This document shows, piece by piece, positions 45,014-56,085 of a stretch of 64,000 nucleotides of DNA. The position numbers and the translations under genes were made by a program. The stretch spans positions 1,454,922-1,518,921 of the forward strand of contig MU867060.1 in NCBI GenBank assembly GCA_033725935.1, in the 5' to 3' direction. How positions within the stretch are numbered: the first letter of the stretch is position 1; each line of letters begins with the position of its first letter. Below the pieces are notes generated by a model. The model was not told the DNA's origin. It did not search any database and saw nothing but the letters and a program-made list of their open reading frames with translations. Source of the DNA: Cladorrhinum sp. PSN259. Lineage: Eukaryota; Ascomycota; Sordariomycetes; Sordariales; Podosporaceae.

Positions 45014-47141
45014 ATGTCGGCAGAATTGGACGAAAAGACGATGGGAGATGATAAAGCAAGCGTTGCAACTGCTGTTCCTGCTGCTGCTGCTGCTGTGAAA
45101 AAGGATTCATCCTCTGATGGTAACCCTCATCACCATCGTCATCATGAAGAAGAAAACCTCAAACAGGTAATTCCGATAGAAGAGGAGGCTCATCAGGGTG
45201 ATGTCCACGTCAATCTGGGATGGAGGTCGTGGTTGGTGGTTTTCGTTACTTGTTTTGCGTAAGTTGATTTTACAGGTTCACGTCCGACCTACTTTCGTAC
45301 AAGATCAATGATTTTGAATTTACTGACTTTTTGAAAAGAATCATGGCTCAAGTCTTCGTCGTCGTCGCTGCTGGGTCCGTCATTGCTTTTATCATCAGGG
45401 ATCTAGGGGATGCTTCACTTGCTGGTTGGATCATTCAGGTAGGTATCTTTTATTATTTCTTTTTATCATCTAGGTGTACCAACTGACCTTGAAAAGGGTC
45501 CCCTTCTGATGCAAGCCGTCCTCTCTCCCATCGTTGGCCGGCTTTCTGACATTCTTGACCGGAAATACTTGGCTGCTGTTCCGCCTCTTATTGCCTTTGC
45601 GGGAGCCGTCGTATCTGCCAGGGCGACTTCCATGAACATGCTGATCGGGGGCGGTATTTTGATTGGCACAACCCTTTCGACCATCTCCATCGTCCAGGCT
45701 ATTCCCTCAGAGATCCTACCGCTCAAGTACCGTGCCTTGGCTAATGGCTTTGCGTTTGTTGGCGGATCTATCGGTGGAATGTAGGTACCTTGAATATCTT
45801 TTATGCAACCAGCTGACTGACTACTCAACTTCCAGTGTCGGCGGAATAGGAGCCGGAGCGGTGACGAATGTGGATGCAGGAGGTTGGAGATATATCTTCT
45901 GGATGCAAGCTGCGTTCCACGGAGCCACTTCTCTCGGATTGTTTCTGTTTTACTGGCCGGCAAAGGTTGAGCGCCCCAAAATCTCCATCAGGGAGTTCAT
46001 ATGGTCAATAGACCCCGTTGGCTCCTTCTTGTTCATCACCAGCTCAGCGCTCATGCTACTCGCATTGGACTGGGCTGCTGGATCTTACAGCTGGTCAGAT
46101 GCTCACGTCGTCGCCCCGCTGACCATCGGCCTAGTTCTGTTTGTGTCCTTTGCTCTCTACGGTAAGATTTACCTACATGTACCTCTTCCCCTCACCCCGC
46201 TGACCGTCTTTTGTAAACAGAATGGAAAGGAAGAAGTGACGGCCTCGTAGCGCACATCTTCTTCCACCGCGATGCCAACTTTGCCTTATCCGTGTTCGCA
46301 TTTGCCGTCGAAGGGTGGATCTTTTACTCGGCCATCAACTCCATCACCCCCCAGCTCGTCCTCAACATGGGCTACGAGACGGATTCGTGGCGGATCAGCG
46401 TCCGGCAGCTGACATTCTCGCTCACCAATCTGCTCTTCTCTCTGGTCGTCACTTGGTGGTCCACCCGGTTCAAAGACTTGAAGTCGCCGCTGGTGGTCAC
46501 ATGGCTCTTCTTCTTGGTGGCGTAAGTTTGTCATGCAACTGGTTTCAATGTCAGAACTAACAAAAACTCATTGCAGAACAATCTGCTACGCTACTTTCCA
46601 ACCGCATTGGAACCGCGCGCAGATAGGACTGAACATAATAGCCGGCATCGGCCAGTCTGGACCCCTCACGCTGCTCGTAGCCTGTGTTCAGTTCACGGCT
46701 CCGCACGCCTTCTTATCGACGGCCACCGGCCTTGCTTTCTCGGCGAGGGCTATCGGTGGCGCTTTTGGTTCCGCAGTTCTCGACGCCATTATCAACGGGA
46801 GATTGGCGTCACATTACTCGCCGGCGGTAGGGGCAGCTGCAACTGCAGCCGGGTTGCCAGACGACAGTCTCCCTGATTTGTTTACGGCATTCTCGACTGG
46901 AGATATCGGCAACTTGACGATCCCCGGCGCAACCGAAGAGATATGGAGAGTGGCTGTCGAGGAGAGCAGGCGGCAGTACGCGCACGCTTATCGGCTGGCC
47001 TGGTCATCCATCATCCCGTTTGTGGTTCTTGCTACGGTCGCTATCGCCTGCATGAGAGGGGTCTCGGAGTTGATGACGGAGAAGGTCGAAGCTACCGTGG
47101 AACACGTTGGGGAGAAAGAGTCAGGCCATCCTGCACCGTGA
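45014..47141 (+). CDS. MFS transporter, TRI12/siderophore-like
   Basis: Six exons (45014-45258, 45339-45438, 45497-45780, 45836-46161, 46221-46521, 46577-47141) sum to 606 residues. The start is chosen at MSAELDEKTMG. The N-terminus carries poly-Ala and His-rich tracts. Multiple membrane helices follow; the loop GPLLMQAVLSPIVGRLSDILDRKY holds the major-facilitator GxLaDrxGRk-type motif, and IPSEILPLKYRALANGFAFVGG is typical of the TRI12-like group, which exports mycotoxins or moves siderophores. The presence of WRYIFWMQAAF and the 14-helix pattern fits this group. The substrate is unknown and no toxin cluster is visible nearby. Confidence 0.9.
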
Positions 47142-47492
47142 GCACTTGCAAATTCCATGATGCCGTTATTTTCATCCTGGGAAAACGTCCAGATGCAATA
47201 GAATGTACTTGTCGGATCTTTCTTGAGAAACAATTTAGTGGTAGTTGAATCTCTTTGTTCGTTGCTACTTCAACGGTCCCTATTAACGGGCACGGAACGA
47301 TGTTCGTGCCACAAAAACATTGACATTATCATTGACTCCATATCTACATAATTTTTAAACCATTTCCTTGGATTGAAGACTTTTACATATTTTAACTCTA
47401 CACTTTTCTACCCATCTGTCAGCACATGTGTCAGTACCCGCGTCCAACCCAATAACTTTGTTTTCCTTGGCTCACGATAAGGCATTTTAAGT

Positions 47493-47569
<77 letters not shown>

Positions 47570-47810
47570 CNNNNNNNNNNATCTAAAATTTTTTACCCAA
47601 TTGTTACCAAATTTGTGATTACCCGGGGCCAACCCAAAAAATTTTTTTTCATTTGCTCACGTAAAGGCATTTTTATTCCCCCCCCCCCCCCCCCCCCCCA
47701 GACGAGCATTATAAGATCACCCCCTTTTTTTTTCCCTCCCCTTTTTTCCCTCTCTCCCTTTCTTTGAGGGAACCAAATCTTCTTTCTCTTCTTTAAATAT
47801 ATATATCATA
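47142..47810. other. spacer containing an assembly gap
   Basis: Contains the homopolymer and N gap at 47493-47580 and a second homopolymer (C run, about 47680-47699). The two sides carry similar sequence (see the finding). No gene is supported. Confidence 0.6.
47493..47580. repeat. 77-nt poly-G run followed by N(10) gap
   Basis: A pure G run at 47493-47569, one C and ten N (47571-47580). This length of G is more typical of a sequencing or assembly artefact than of biology. Confidence 0.9.
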
Positions 47811-48469
47811 ATGAAGTTCCTTCCAACCCTACTTACCGTCGTCCTGTCGGCGGCGGCGGCGGCTGCGGCTGCGGTAGTGGCTCGAGAAGACGCACCACCA
47901 CCACCACCACCATCACCGCCACCGACCACTGCACTGATACCCTCCCAAAAGAATCTTTTTCTCAACAAGCGCGACATCGACGACGAAGTGATCTTTTTGC
48001 GTCCTGAGCTTGTACGTACCCTTTTTTTTCTTTCCTTCTTGTTCTTCTTCCTCCTCCCAAACCCTTTATAAACCCTAACGGGAAAAAAAAAAAAAAACAC
48101 CAATTTAAACAAAAACAGGTCGAATGCGAAACATCCTACCAAGAACACAACCGGACCGCAGACACCGTCACGGTCGAGCAGTACCTCTTCCACTGGATCA
48201 GGTGGAACAACCGCGTCTACCCGGAGCATCCCGAGAGGGGTCCCGTCGAGTTTATCGACTCGTGCTCGAACACGGCCGTCTACCTGGTCCGCCACACGCC
48301 CGAGGACAAGCAAGTCTTTGTCACCTCGCGCGAGGCCTCCCTCATGGCCATCGCCGTCATCGATTACTGCAGGCAAGGGTCCCGCGCCAAGGGGCGGGCT
48401 TGGGACCCCAAGCGCCGCTTCACCATCGAGGTCGGGTTCGGAGGGGAAAGCAAAAAGTGCAGGCACTAA
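47811..48469 (+). CDS. small secreted protein, function unknown
   Basis: Exons 47811-48011 and 48119-48469 flank a 107-nt intron and give 183 residues. Residues 1-23 (MKFLPTLLTVVLSAAAAAAA..) form a signal peptide. A proline stretch and a possible KR cleavage site (LNKRDIDDE) follow. The mature part has four cysteines (VECETSYQ, IDSCSNT, DYCRQ, KKCRH), consistent with two disulfides, and a mixed beta-rich sequence (EQYLFHWIRWNNRVYPEHP). No family is recognised. It looks like a small secreted effector-type or wall-associated protein. Confidence 0.75.
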
Positions 48470-48675
48470 GAAAAACAACTTTCAACACTGGGGGCAATGC
48501 TTTGGTTAAACCGACGTCACGGATGGTGTCGATGTTTTCGTTCTGGGTCATACTTTGAATGCAGATAAATATTCCCACAAGACTGACCACCAATTCTGAC
48601 TCAAAAATAACCGCTGATGATAAATTGACAAGTCAATCGCTCTGTATCGCTGGATGGCCTTACAGTTTCTTCAGT
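48470..48675. other. short convergent spacer
   Basis: About 205 bp between convergent frames. Nothing seen. Confidence 0.4.
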
Positions 48676-50482
48676 CTACCTCTTATTCTTTCTCCTCTTC
48701 TTTCCTTCTTTTCTTCGTTTCTTCTCCTGCTTATTCTTCCTTTTTTGCTTCCTCCTTCTATCGTCGTTGCATACTTCCACATCGCAATCTGATTCCTGAT
48801 CATGACCCTCGGATACATCATCACCACTTTCGGATGCCTCCTCATCTGGGCTCTCCCATGGTTCCTGTTCTTCACTTTCCAATGTTTCCACCACTTTACT
48901 TTCGAGTGCTTCTTCCTTGGGTGCCTCAGCCTGGAGTACGTCCTCCATTTGCTTATGGATTTCTTTTCCTTCCTCCTTTCCCTCCTCTCCCTCCTCTTTT
49001 CCCTCCTCTCCCTCCTCCTTTCCCTCCTCTCCCTCCTCCTTTCCCTCGTCTCCCTCCTCCCCTCTCTCCTCCTCATCCGCCTTTCCACGTTCCTCCTCTG
49101 CCCTTTCTTCTGGGTCCACCACTTCATCGGCCATTCCTCCCTCCAGTTCCAATCTAATCTGTTCTGACTTTTCCAATCTACGTGCTTCTTCCTCCTCTGC
49201 CTTTTTGCGTGCCTCCTCCCTCTCGCTCAAGTGTGCTTCTACATTCGCTCTTACGACGGCCCTTTGCCGGTCCATGTATTCTCGTCCACCGCGACCCAGT
49301 ATCCGGTCAAATACATTGGCGACTACGTTCTTCAGGTCCCACGGGACTTTGTAACAAAAGACAGGCATACCAACCAGCGGTAGTGACTCTTCAGAATAAT
49401 CCAACTGAGCGAGGTACTCGCCCGATATGCAGGCTCTGTATATGGTAATGTACGTTGGGCTGTTCCCGAACCGGGTCACGGCAAAAACCTGAGGTAGTAG
49501 CGCCAGAATGTCAGCAAACATAGCTAGCAGCACCGGGGCCCCGAAAAGCGAGCAAGCACACACTCCAACTTACCTGACAAGAGGATTTGGGGTCTATGTG
49601 TCTTGGTTGATACTCTGGAATCTCAAAAATCTCTTCATACCTGATATCACGCCACCGTCTCTACCTGTCGCTAATGTCCTGCCGAAGCTGTTCGTAGTTC
49701 CGCTGTCCTTGCGCCAACGCAATTAGGACGGCAATGATGTAGGGATCCTCGTACCGATCCGGTGGCTGCCGGGAATCGAAAAACAGTTTCATCTCCGGAG
49801 TCAGTTCCTGATCTCGTTTCACACCTTTTCTGGTCCTCTAGGCCCGGACTCGTCTCCTCCTGATATCATTCATGTCGATCGCGGCAACGCTGGCGGGGCC
49901 CGAGTGTGAATCATAGGCGTAAACATCGTCGACAACCAAGTAATCCTTGACTTTTCTGCGAAAGTAGAACGGTAACCTGTATCGGGAAGCAAGGCCCTTG
50001 AAGTGCAAGTTGAAGATCTCAAAAAACTCGTTTGAATAATTATGGTTCTCCAGCTCGTCAATTGTCCTTTGTGTTGCGTTCCTGGGGAAATGTTTATACT
50101 GCGTTGACCTTTTTACGAATGCCGCACGGAGTGCCTCTGCATGGTAAGAACGCCAAAAGATTGGCCTCTCAAGTAACTTGTATCGTGGGTAATTTATTTC
50201 AATGATGTTGTCTAGAGAATTACAGGCCACATCCGTGCAGGTCTCATTTCGAAGGGTAGGAATACGCTCTTCCGGTGGTGGACTTCGCCTTTTGGGCTTA
50301 TAAGCGTAGGGTGTAAGAAGAACTGCAGCTTCGAGGTCCGGGAGTCTTCGAATCGTGGGCACGCCGATTTGCCGCACTGTGTGTATCTTCGGGAAGAACA
50401 TGTCGTCGCCGTGCTTTGGGTAAGCTCGCCGACTTTTTCGTTGCCGGAATTCGAAAGTAAATTCCGGCGGGGTAGAAGCCAT
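48676..50482 (-). pseudogene. hypothetical protein gene interrupted by two in-frame TAG codons
   Basis: From ATG at 50482 the minus-strand frame (MASTPPEFTFEFRQRKSR) is intact except for TAG at 49840-49838 and 49663-49661. The same frame continues to a GTAAGT donor at 49573, over an 85-nt intron, into 49488-48676. Protein-like sequence lies on both sides of each stop (ITLTPEMKLFFDS-type before, RYEEIFEIPEYQPR after). The end of the protein is an acidic repeat (GEEGKEE units) and a very basic tail. Both stops are explained by CAG to TAG. Two separate genes, a sequence error or an unusual 42-nt intron over the first stop are alternatives; the second stop has no such escape. Confidence 0.7.
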
Positions 50483-51352
50483 GTTGCCAGTGTTATGGTA
50501 ATGTTGCAAGTAATAGTAAGGTACTGTCTATTGTGGTCGTATGTTGACATGAAACAAAACATGATCAGTGGACGATAAGGTGTTGATGACTAGTAAAACT
50601 TGCAGGTCTCTAGACAGGTAGAGGGATGCTCGAGTCTCTCAGTAGCAGTGCCACCCGAGCGTGTTAGGGCTTTAGTGAAGGCAGGCACGTCTTTTCATTA
50701 CAAGTTCTACCTAACCAGGTGGGTGATAGATACCACCCGGATGACGGGAGAGACTGCAAGGCGATGAAACTTGGAAGACGCGAAAGCGTGGGAGAAGGCA
50801 GGTGAATGTGCTGCAGTTTAGTGGAAGGTCATGACGGGACCGGAAGTCATCCCGGTGATTGTCAATTCCAGGTTCCTTTCCCCAAGAACACCCGTCGTGT
50901 GTCCAGATAATGGCAGCAACCACACGGAAAGCCCGAACTGCTTAGTGAATGTCGGTTCAAATAGGCAGGTAACACCCGACCCGTGCGCCCTTCTAGATGA
51001 GAGAAACACTCTCGCTGTTTGTTCTGGCGTAACTGTCAGCCACGTGTTGACGGTTTCCGTTCCCCCAGGTTGGTGTTGTCTAGAGTTTGCTAACGGGTGA
51101 TGCATTCCTCCATTCCACCGGTGCATCATCCGTCGTGGACATGCACAGATAGAATTGAACGTGAGCCAAACAGTTGTTGTTTGCTCCTCTCAACATCTCT
51201 TGATCTTATTATTTCCCCTCCGCCCCCCTCTTGTTATGTCGGTTCCGTTGTTGATCCTTCATTGCAAACCATGCAAACGGTGCTACTTCCTCAGCCGAAT
51301 TATCTTGCAGCACTCAGTAGACCTCCTGAACTATTGGAATCACTCATAGGAG
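50483..51352. promoter_or_regulatory. divergent spacer, pseudogene / RTA1-like gene
   Basis: About 870 bp with no supported gene; includes short inverted GTGTC/GACAC-like motifs that I do not interpret. It is likely to hold the promoters of both flanking genes. Confidence 0.4.
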
Positions 51353-52461
51353 ATGCCTGACTGCCCGTCGACGTCGACCATGCTGATGTTTCCCTGCTTC
51401 GTCCCATCTGTGGGCATGGCAGTGATTGGCGCCATAGTTTTCGGCACACTCACAGTTGTGCACACCTGGCTTGCGTGGAAAAACAAGACCTTGTTTCTCA
51501 TCATGAATGTTTATGCAGGATTAGGTGCCGTTAACTCTCCTTGGGAATTTGCCTGTTACGTTACTAGGTGCTAACTCCTGGTGCTAATACACAGCCATGA
51601 CCACAGGCATGCTTATTCGTTGCATTCTGGCTTCAAACAGCTCGCGGCCCCGAGATCTGACCTTTGACGCAATGTCACTTTTGTTAGCTGGACCATCATC
51701 GGTACTATCCTTCATGCTAATAATGACTTACACGAGGCTCACTTGGTGGATTGCGCCCTCGGAACAGCGTACATCCAAAACATTGTGGCTACCACCAGCT
51801 TTTCAGACCACTATTATAGCAGCCCCCCAAGTTGTTGCTGATACCATTGTCTTTTTGGGTTCGGGTACGCTGCTCATCAAACCGGCTCCAAAATACGTAG
51901 CATCGACAGGGGCGGTCCTAGAGGCTGTCACATGGATGTTTTTTGCCGGAATTGTTGCACGATTTGTTTGCATGAGTCGAAATAAGTGGCCGGTTATGGA
52001 TGCTGGGGCTCAAGTGAGAGCGCAACGATTGGGGTTGGCGTTGTGCGCGTCCTGCGGGCTCCTTGTTGTAAGTAAACCAAACCCCACAATATTTACCCCT
52101 GAAAAGGGGGTTGGCTGACCTTTCTTTGCATGTCCAGATTTGCGGCGTGGCACGTGTTTTCGAAAGAAGCGATATTACCATTCTGCAGGACTTGCAACTC
52201 CTCGATTCCCGGCATAGAGATGAAAGACCCTCTCTAATGTCGACGACAGAATGGCCAGTTTACGCGTTCGAATACCTTCCAGCTGCAGCCATTATGGTCA
52301 TCATGGGCGTTTATTACCCAGGCTCCTACTTGCCCAGACGTCTGACAGGCTTCCGTCTGAGAGCAAAATTGTTGATCCAAGAGGATCAAGAAAGGAGGAG
52401 GGTGATTAACCCAACCTTTACAACCTCTTCCCTTTTACCTGCGAAAAGAGCCCAGATCTAG
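51353..52461 (+). CDS. RTA1-like (lipid-translocating exporter family) membrane protein
   Basis: The best model has exons 51353-51524, 51607-52067 and 52138-52461 (318 residues). The first splice is ambiguous because a retained 51525-51606 reads WEFACYVTRC, close to the family's E..GYxxR motif, before a stop. Several hydrophobic helices are present. Landmarks are DLTFDAMSLLLAGPSSVLSFMLIM, ICGVARVFERSD and STTEWPVYAFEYLPAAAIMVIMGVYYPG, the last being the RTA1 C-terminal pattern. The family includes yeast Rsb1/Rta1 (7 helices, sphingoid-base and azole tolerance). Ligand unknown. Confidence 0.75.
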
Positions 52462-52632
52462 GCCGTCATTCTCAGGTTACCGGCTTTTGAAGAGATCCAG
52501 AGATGACCAGTGTAAACCGTAACTTGAAGGATAGAGAGGGCCGTTTGGTGCTTTAAAATAAATTGCCAAATGCCAAAGTATGTTGCGATTCTTGTCTCAA
52601 AACAGGGTATCCGTAAATTACAAACAAAAGGC

Positions 52633-53528
52633 TCAGACGTGCTCTTCCGAAGCTGGGTCCGCCGGCCAAAGAATCCACGCGATTACCACAACGGCCTTGA
52701 GTCCAGCTGCTGCCCACAAAGACCCTGCAATACCAAAAGAACTATTGGCACAGAAACCACCGATCAGAGCACCGATTAGAAGGAAAAGCGGAGCGCCTGT
52801 CCTCCGATTTCGCTCAGCGTTTCGCAGGGCAAAGAGTTCCTGGTCCGAAAATAAGTCGCAGTAGATGCTGGTCAAAACAACACTGGTCAGAGCATTGTAC
52901 TGCAGGGCCCTGCTAGTGACGGCCTGACCGCAGCTCTGAAAGGCGACCAACGCAATTGGTATCAGAACACGCCAATCGATCTCCTCCATGTCGGCCGGCA
53001 CCCCAGCCAAGGTGACGATGGCGGCGGCAGCAGAGGTGAGGAGAAGCTGGATGGTGAAGGAGGCGCACAGAACCCATCGGCGTTTTGGCGAGAAGAATCG
53101 ATGGAACCGACTGAAGAGAAAGGAGCCGACGCAGAATGAGATGAGTGACGTCCCGGATTTAATCCAACGGGTCGATTGGTATGGCGCAGAGAGACCGAGA
53201 CCGATATATACCGTGTTTCCTGGGGAGAAATGTTAGCAATGGATGTGCTTTCCCGGAGGATATTCGCGTGTTCTGCCATACCTGTTTGCATCGAAACGAA
53301 AGACCCCCAGACAGAAATCGAGGCACTGTCAAGCAGACCGGTGATGAGGTAACAGAGGATGAGCACGCAGTCTCCCCATTCACGGTTGACGTCAACTGTG
53401 AAGTGCTTGCGCCACCGCGCAAGGCGGGACGATTTTTGTTGCAGCTGTTGGGAACCCATCTCGCGACCACCGAGCAAAGGCTGCTGCTCCTCCTCGCGGA
53501 TGGAACCAAGAACCGAAGACCTCGTCAT
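52633..53528 (-). CDS. DUF1275 (YoaK-type) membrane protein
   Basis: Exons 53528-53282 and 53219-52633 flank a 62-nt intron and give 277 residues. After a Gln-rich, basic N-terminus come about six membrane helices: CVLILCYLITGLLDSASISVWGSFVSMQTG, ISFCVGSFLFSRF, LCASFTIQLLLTSAAAAIVTLAG, ALVAFQSCGQAVTSRAL, and two at the C-terminus. The first-helix pattern (GLxDxxS..FVSxxTGN) is the DUF1275 signature. The family is widespread in bacteria and fungi and of unknown transport function. Confidence 0.88.
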
Positions 53529-54310
53529 GGTGAATTTATTTTGGGCCTTTAAATACCTACCAAAAGACCCCGGCTGATTGGTTGGGATCCCATCAAATTT
53601 TCCTTGTTAGTGTCTGCGCATATGGTAAAGAGGCTCGCACGCAATCGCGGAATCCCCTGCCCCCAATGATTTCTCTTTGCCCATTGTTTGCTTGGTCCAG
53701 AGCGGGAGAAGGTGCCTCTATTAAAGGCCAAGAGGTCGAGAGCGTGGGGGAGTTTGAGAGGACGATCCACTACCATCGTACATCCCGCTGAAGGCGGGTG
53801 ATGTCATCAAGTCACTTTGACTCCCAAAAAAGTCGAGGCCGATGCACCCTCTTACTGAGCACCTGCTGCAAACCTACATGACTATTACCATTGAAGTCGC
53901 TTTGTGATACGCGATGGATTCACCGGATGTCCCTCGGCATCGCTCGGAATCATTATCCTCCAATAATTCTCAATTGAACCTGCCATATTCGTTGGTACCT
54001 GCGCGAGGGGCGGAGAACCCCGCGCATGATTGCAACACACTCCAACTGTTCTATCGGTATGATGTCCAAGTTGGGATGGACGCCTCTATTTCGGCGTTCA
54101 ACACTTCAGGAAAGCGATGCTGTCCGGGCGAATCATTATCCAGGGCGCCTTTCGTCTATGTCAATCTGATGGCATAAAGAACTATATTTCTCTGCTCATT
54201 CTCCAGATTCCTGTGTCAGAGATGAGGGGCTGCGTGCATGATCTTCTTCCTGCGTAATTCTCCCGAGAAATCTCAGTGTTGATTCCATTCACTTTGTTCG
54301 TGTCTCCAAG
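53529..54310. promoter_or_regulatory. divergent spacer, DUF1275 gene / oxalate decarboxylase
   Basis: 780 bp with no supported gene; an 87-codon frame at 53914 lacks features. Likely to hold both promoters. Confidence 0.4.
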
Positions 54311-55782
54311 ATGAGATTCTTGACCTCGGCCATTCTACTTGGGGCTGTTGCCCTGAGCCCAGTCTCAATTGCCGTCCCGATTCAAGACAGCCCCCGTCAA
54401 CGACTCTTGGATGGAAAGCCACTTCCGGCCAAATATCGAAAGAACCCCCCTCCTCCTTATACGCCGGGGCATCGCGACCCGTACGACAGCGCTGTTGATG
54501 CCATTGGCGACAACCTTGACCCCCTACCCTACCGAAATGGGCAGGGAGCATCCGTCCTGGGGCCGTGGAACAGAGATCGAGCTCGTCAGAGTCCCGACTT
54601 GGTGAGGCCGCCGTCAACTGATCATGGCAATGTGCCCAATCTCCGATGGAGTTTTGTAGATTCTCACATCAGAATCGAAGTAAGAGCTATTACCTTGCCA
54701 CCCCAATTCACCCTCTCCCGCCAATCCGACCCAGACAACTAACTATCCCCCAGGAAGGTGGTTGGACCCGACAAACCACCGCCCGCGAACTCGGCACCAG
54801 CGTCGAACTTGCCGGCGTGAACATGCGCCTCGACGAAGGGGCAATCCGCGAACTGCACTGGCACAAAGAAGCCGAGTGGGCGTACGTGCTCGAGGGCAAG
54901 GTGCGGGTGACGGCCCTCGACTACGAAGGAGGAAACTTCATCGACGACCTCGAGAAGGGAGACCTCTGGTACTTTCCCTCGGGCGTACCTCACTCGCTGC
55001 AGGGTCTCTCCCCAAACGGCACCGAGTTCCTCCTGATCTTTGACGACGGCAACTTCTCCGAGGAATCCACCTTCATCCTCACCGACTGGCTCGCGCACAC
55101 CCCCAAGTCCGTCATTGCCCAAAACTTCCACCTGGCCCCTGAAATCTTTGCCCACATCCCCAAGTCGGAGAAGTACATCTTCCAGGGGTCTCAGCCCGGT
55201 TCCATCTCGGACGAGGAACCCCAGGGCAAGCACGTCAAGAAGTCAAAGTACCAGTTCACGCACAAGATGCTCGCGCAGGAGCCCAAGAAGACCTCGGGCG
55301 GGCAAGTGCGCATCACGGACTCCAAGAACTTTCCAATCTCCAAGACGGTCGCCGCTGCGCATCTGGACATGGAGCCCGGCGCGCTGAGGGAGATGCACTG
55401 GCACCCCAACGCGGACGAGTGGTCGTTCTTTATCAGGGGCAGGGCCAGGGTCACTGTCTTCGCCGCCGAGGGAACTGCGAGGACTTTTGACTACATGCCC
55501 GGCGACGTCGGCATTGTGCCGAGGAACATGGGCCACTTCATTGAGAACATCGGCGACGAGCCGCTCGAGGTCCTGGAGATCTTTAGGGCGGATGAGTTTC
55601 GTGACTTTTCGCTCTTCCAGTGGCTGGGCGAGACGCCGAGGAGGATGGTGGCAGACACCCTGTTCAAGGGTGACAAGGAGGCCGGAGAGAAGTTTTTGGA
55701 GCGGATCAAAGATGCCGAGAAGGATGAGATTACTTTGCCGCCTGGAAAGGGGAAGCAGGAGGAGGACGTCAGGGATTTGTAA
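54311..55782 (+). CDS. secreted bicupin oxalate decarboxylase
   Basis: Exons 54311-54679 and 54754-55782 give 465 residues. Residues 1-22 are a signal peptide (MRFLTSAILLGAVALSPVSIAVP). Two cupin domains each carry Mn-binding sets: ELHWHKEAEWAYVLEG with PSGVPHS (first) and EMHWHPNADEWSFFIRG with PRNMGHF (second). The lid loop reads SEEST before FILTDW, matching the decarboxylase-type lid glutamate rather than the oxidase-type. The enzyme converts oxalate to formate and CO2 outside the cell or in acidic compartments; fungi use it to control oxalate. The C-terminus is Lys/Glu-rich. Confidence 0.94.
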
Positions 55783-56085
55783 AGGTTCCATAAATTTGTT
55801 TAGTTCAATATTTCAAAGGATGTGTTTATGCTCAATTGTGAAATATAATTTGTCAGAGTATAGTATTTACCAACTGGGAAAAGAAAAAAATGTTATGCAG
55901 AAAAAATTGTCATCTAAGAACATACACACACTTTAGTTAAGTCCCCAAAATGTATCATCAAACACAAATGCTTTGTTTCGCTCCAAGCTAATACTGTCCC
56001 GAGATCATAAACCACGTTATTTATTCCTGAACGCCCCTCCGGTTCCCAGTTTAAATTCGAAACCCAATCACACAAAAAACCCAAA
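55783..56085. other. convergent spacer, nothing seen
   Basis: 300 bp AT-rich spacer between the oxalate decarboxylase gene and the AAA ATPase gene (convergent). Confidence 0.45.

Noticed and set aside
45014..47141. Mycotoxin cluster around the TRI12-like transporter
   Set aside because: No terpene, polyketide or peptide synthase lies anywhere in the window.
48654..49354. Pro/Leu- and Ser-rich plus-strand frames
   Set aside because: They are mirror readings of the acidic GEEGKEE repeat in the minus-strand pseudogene.
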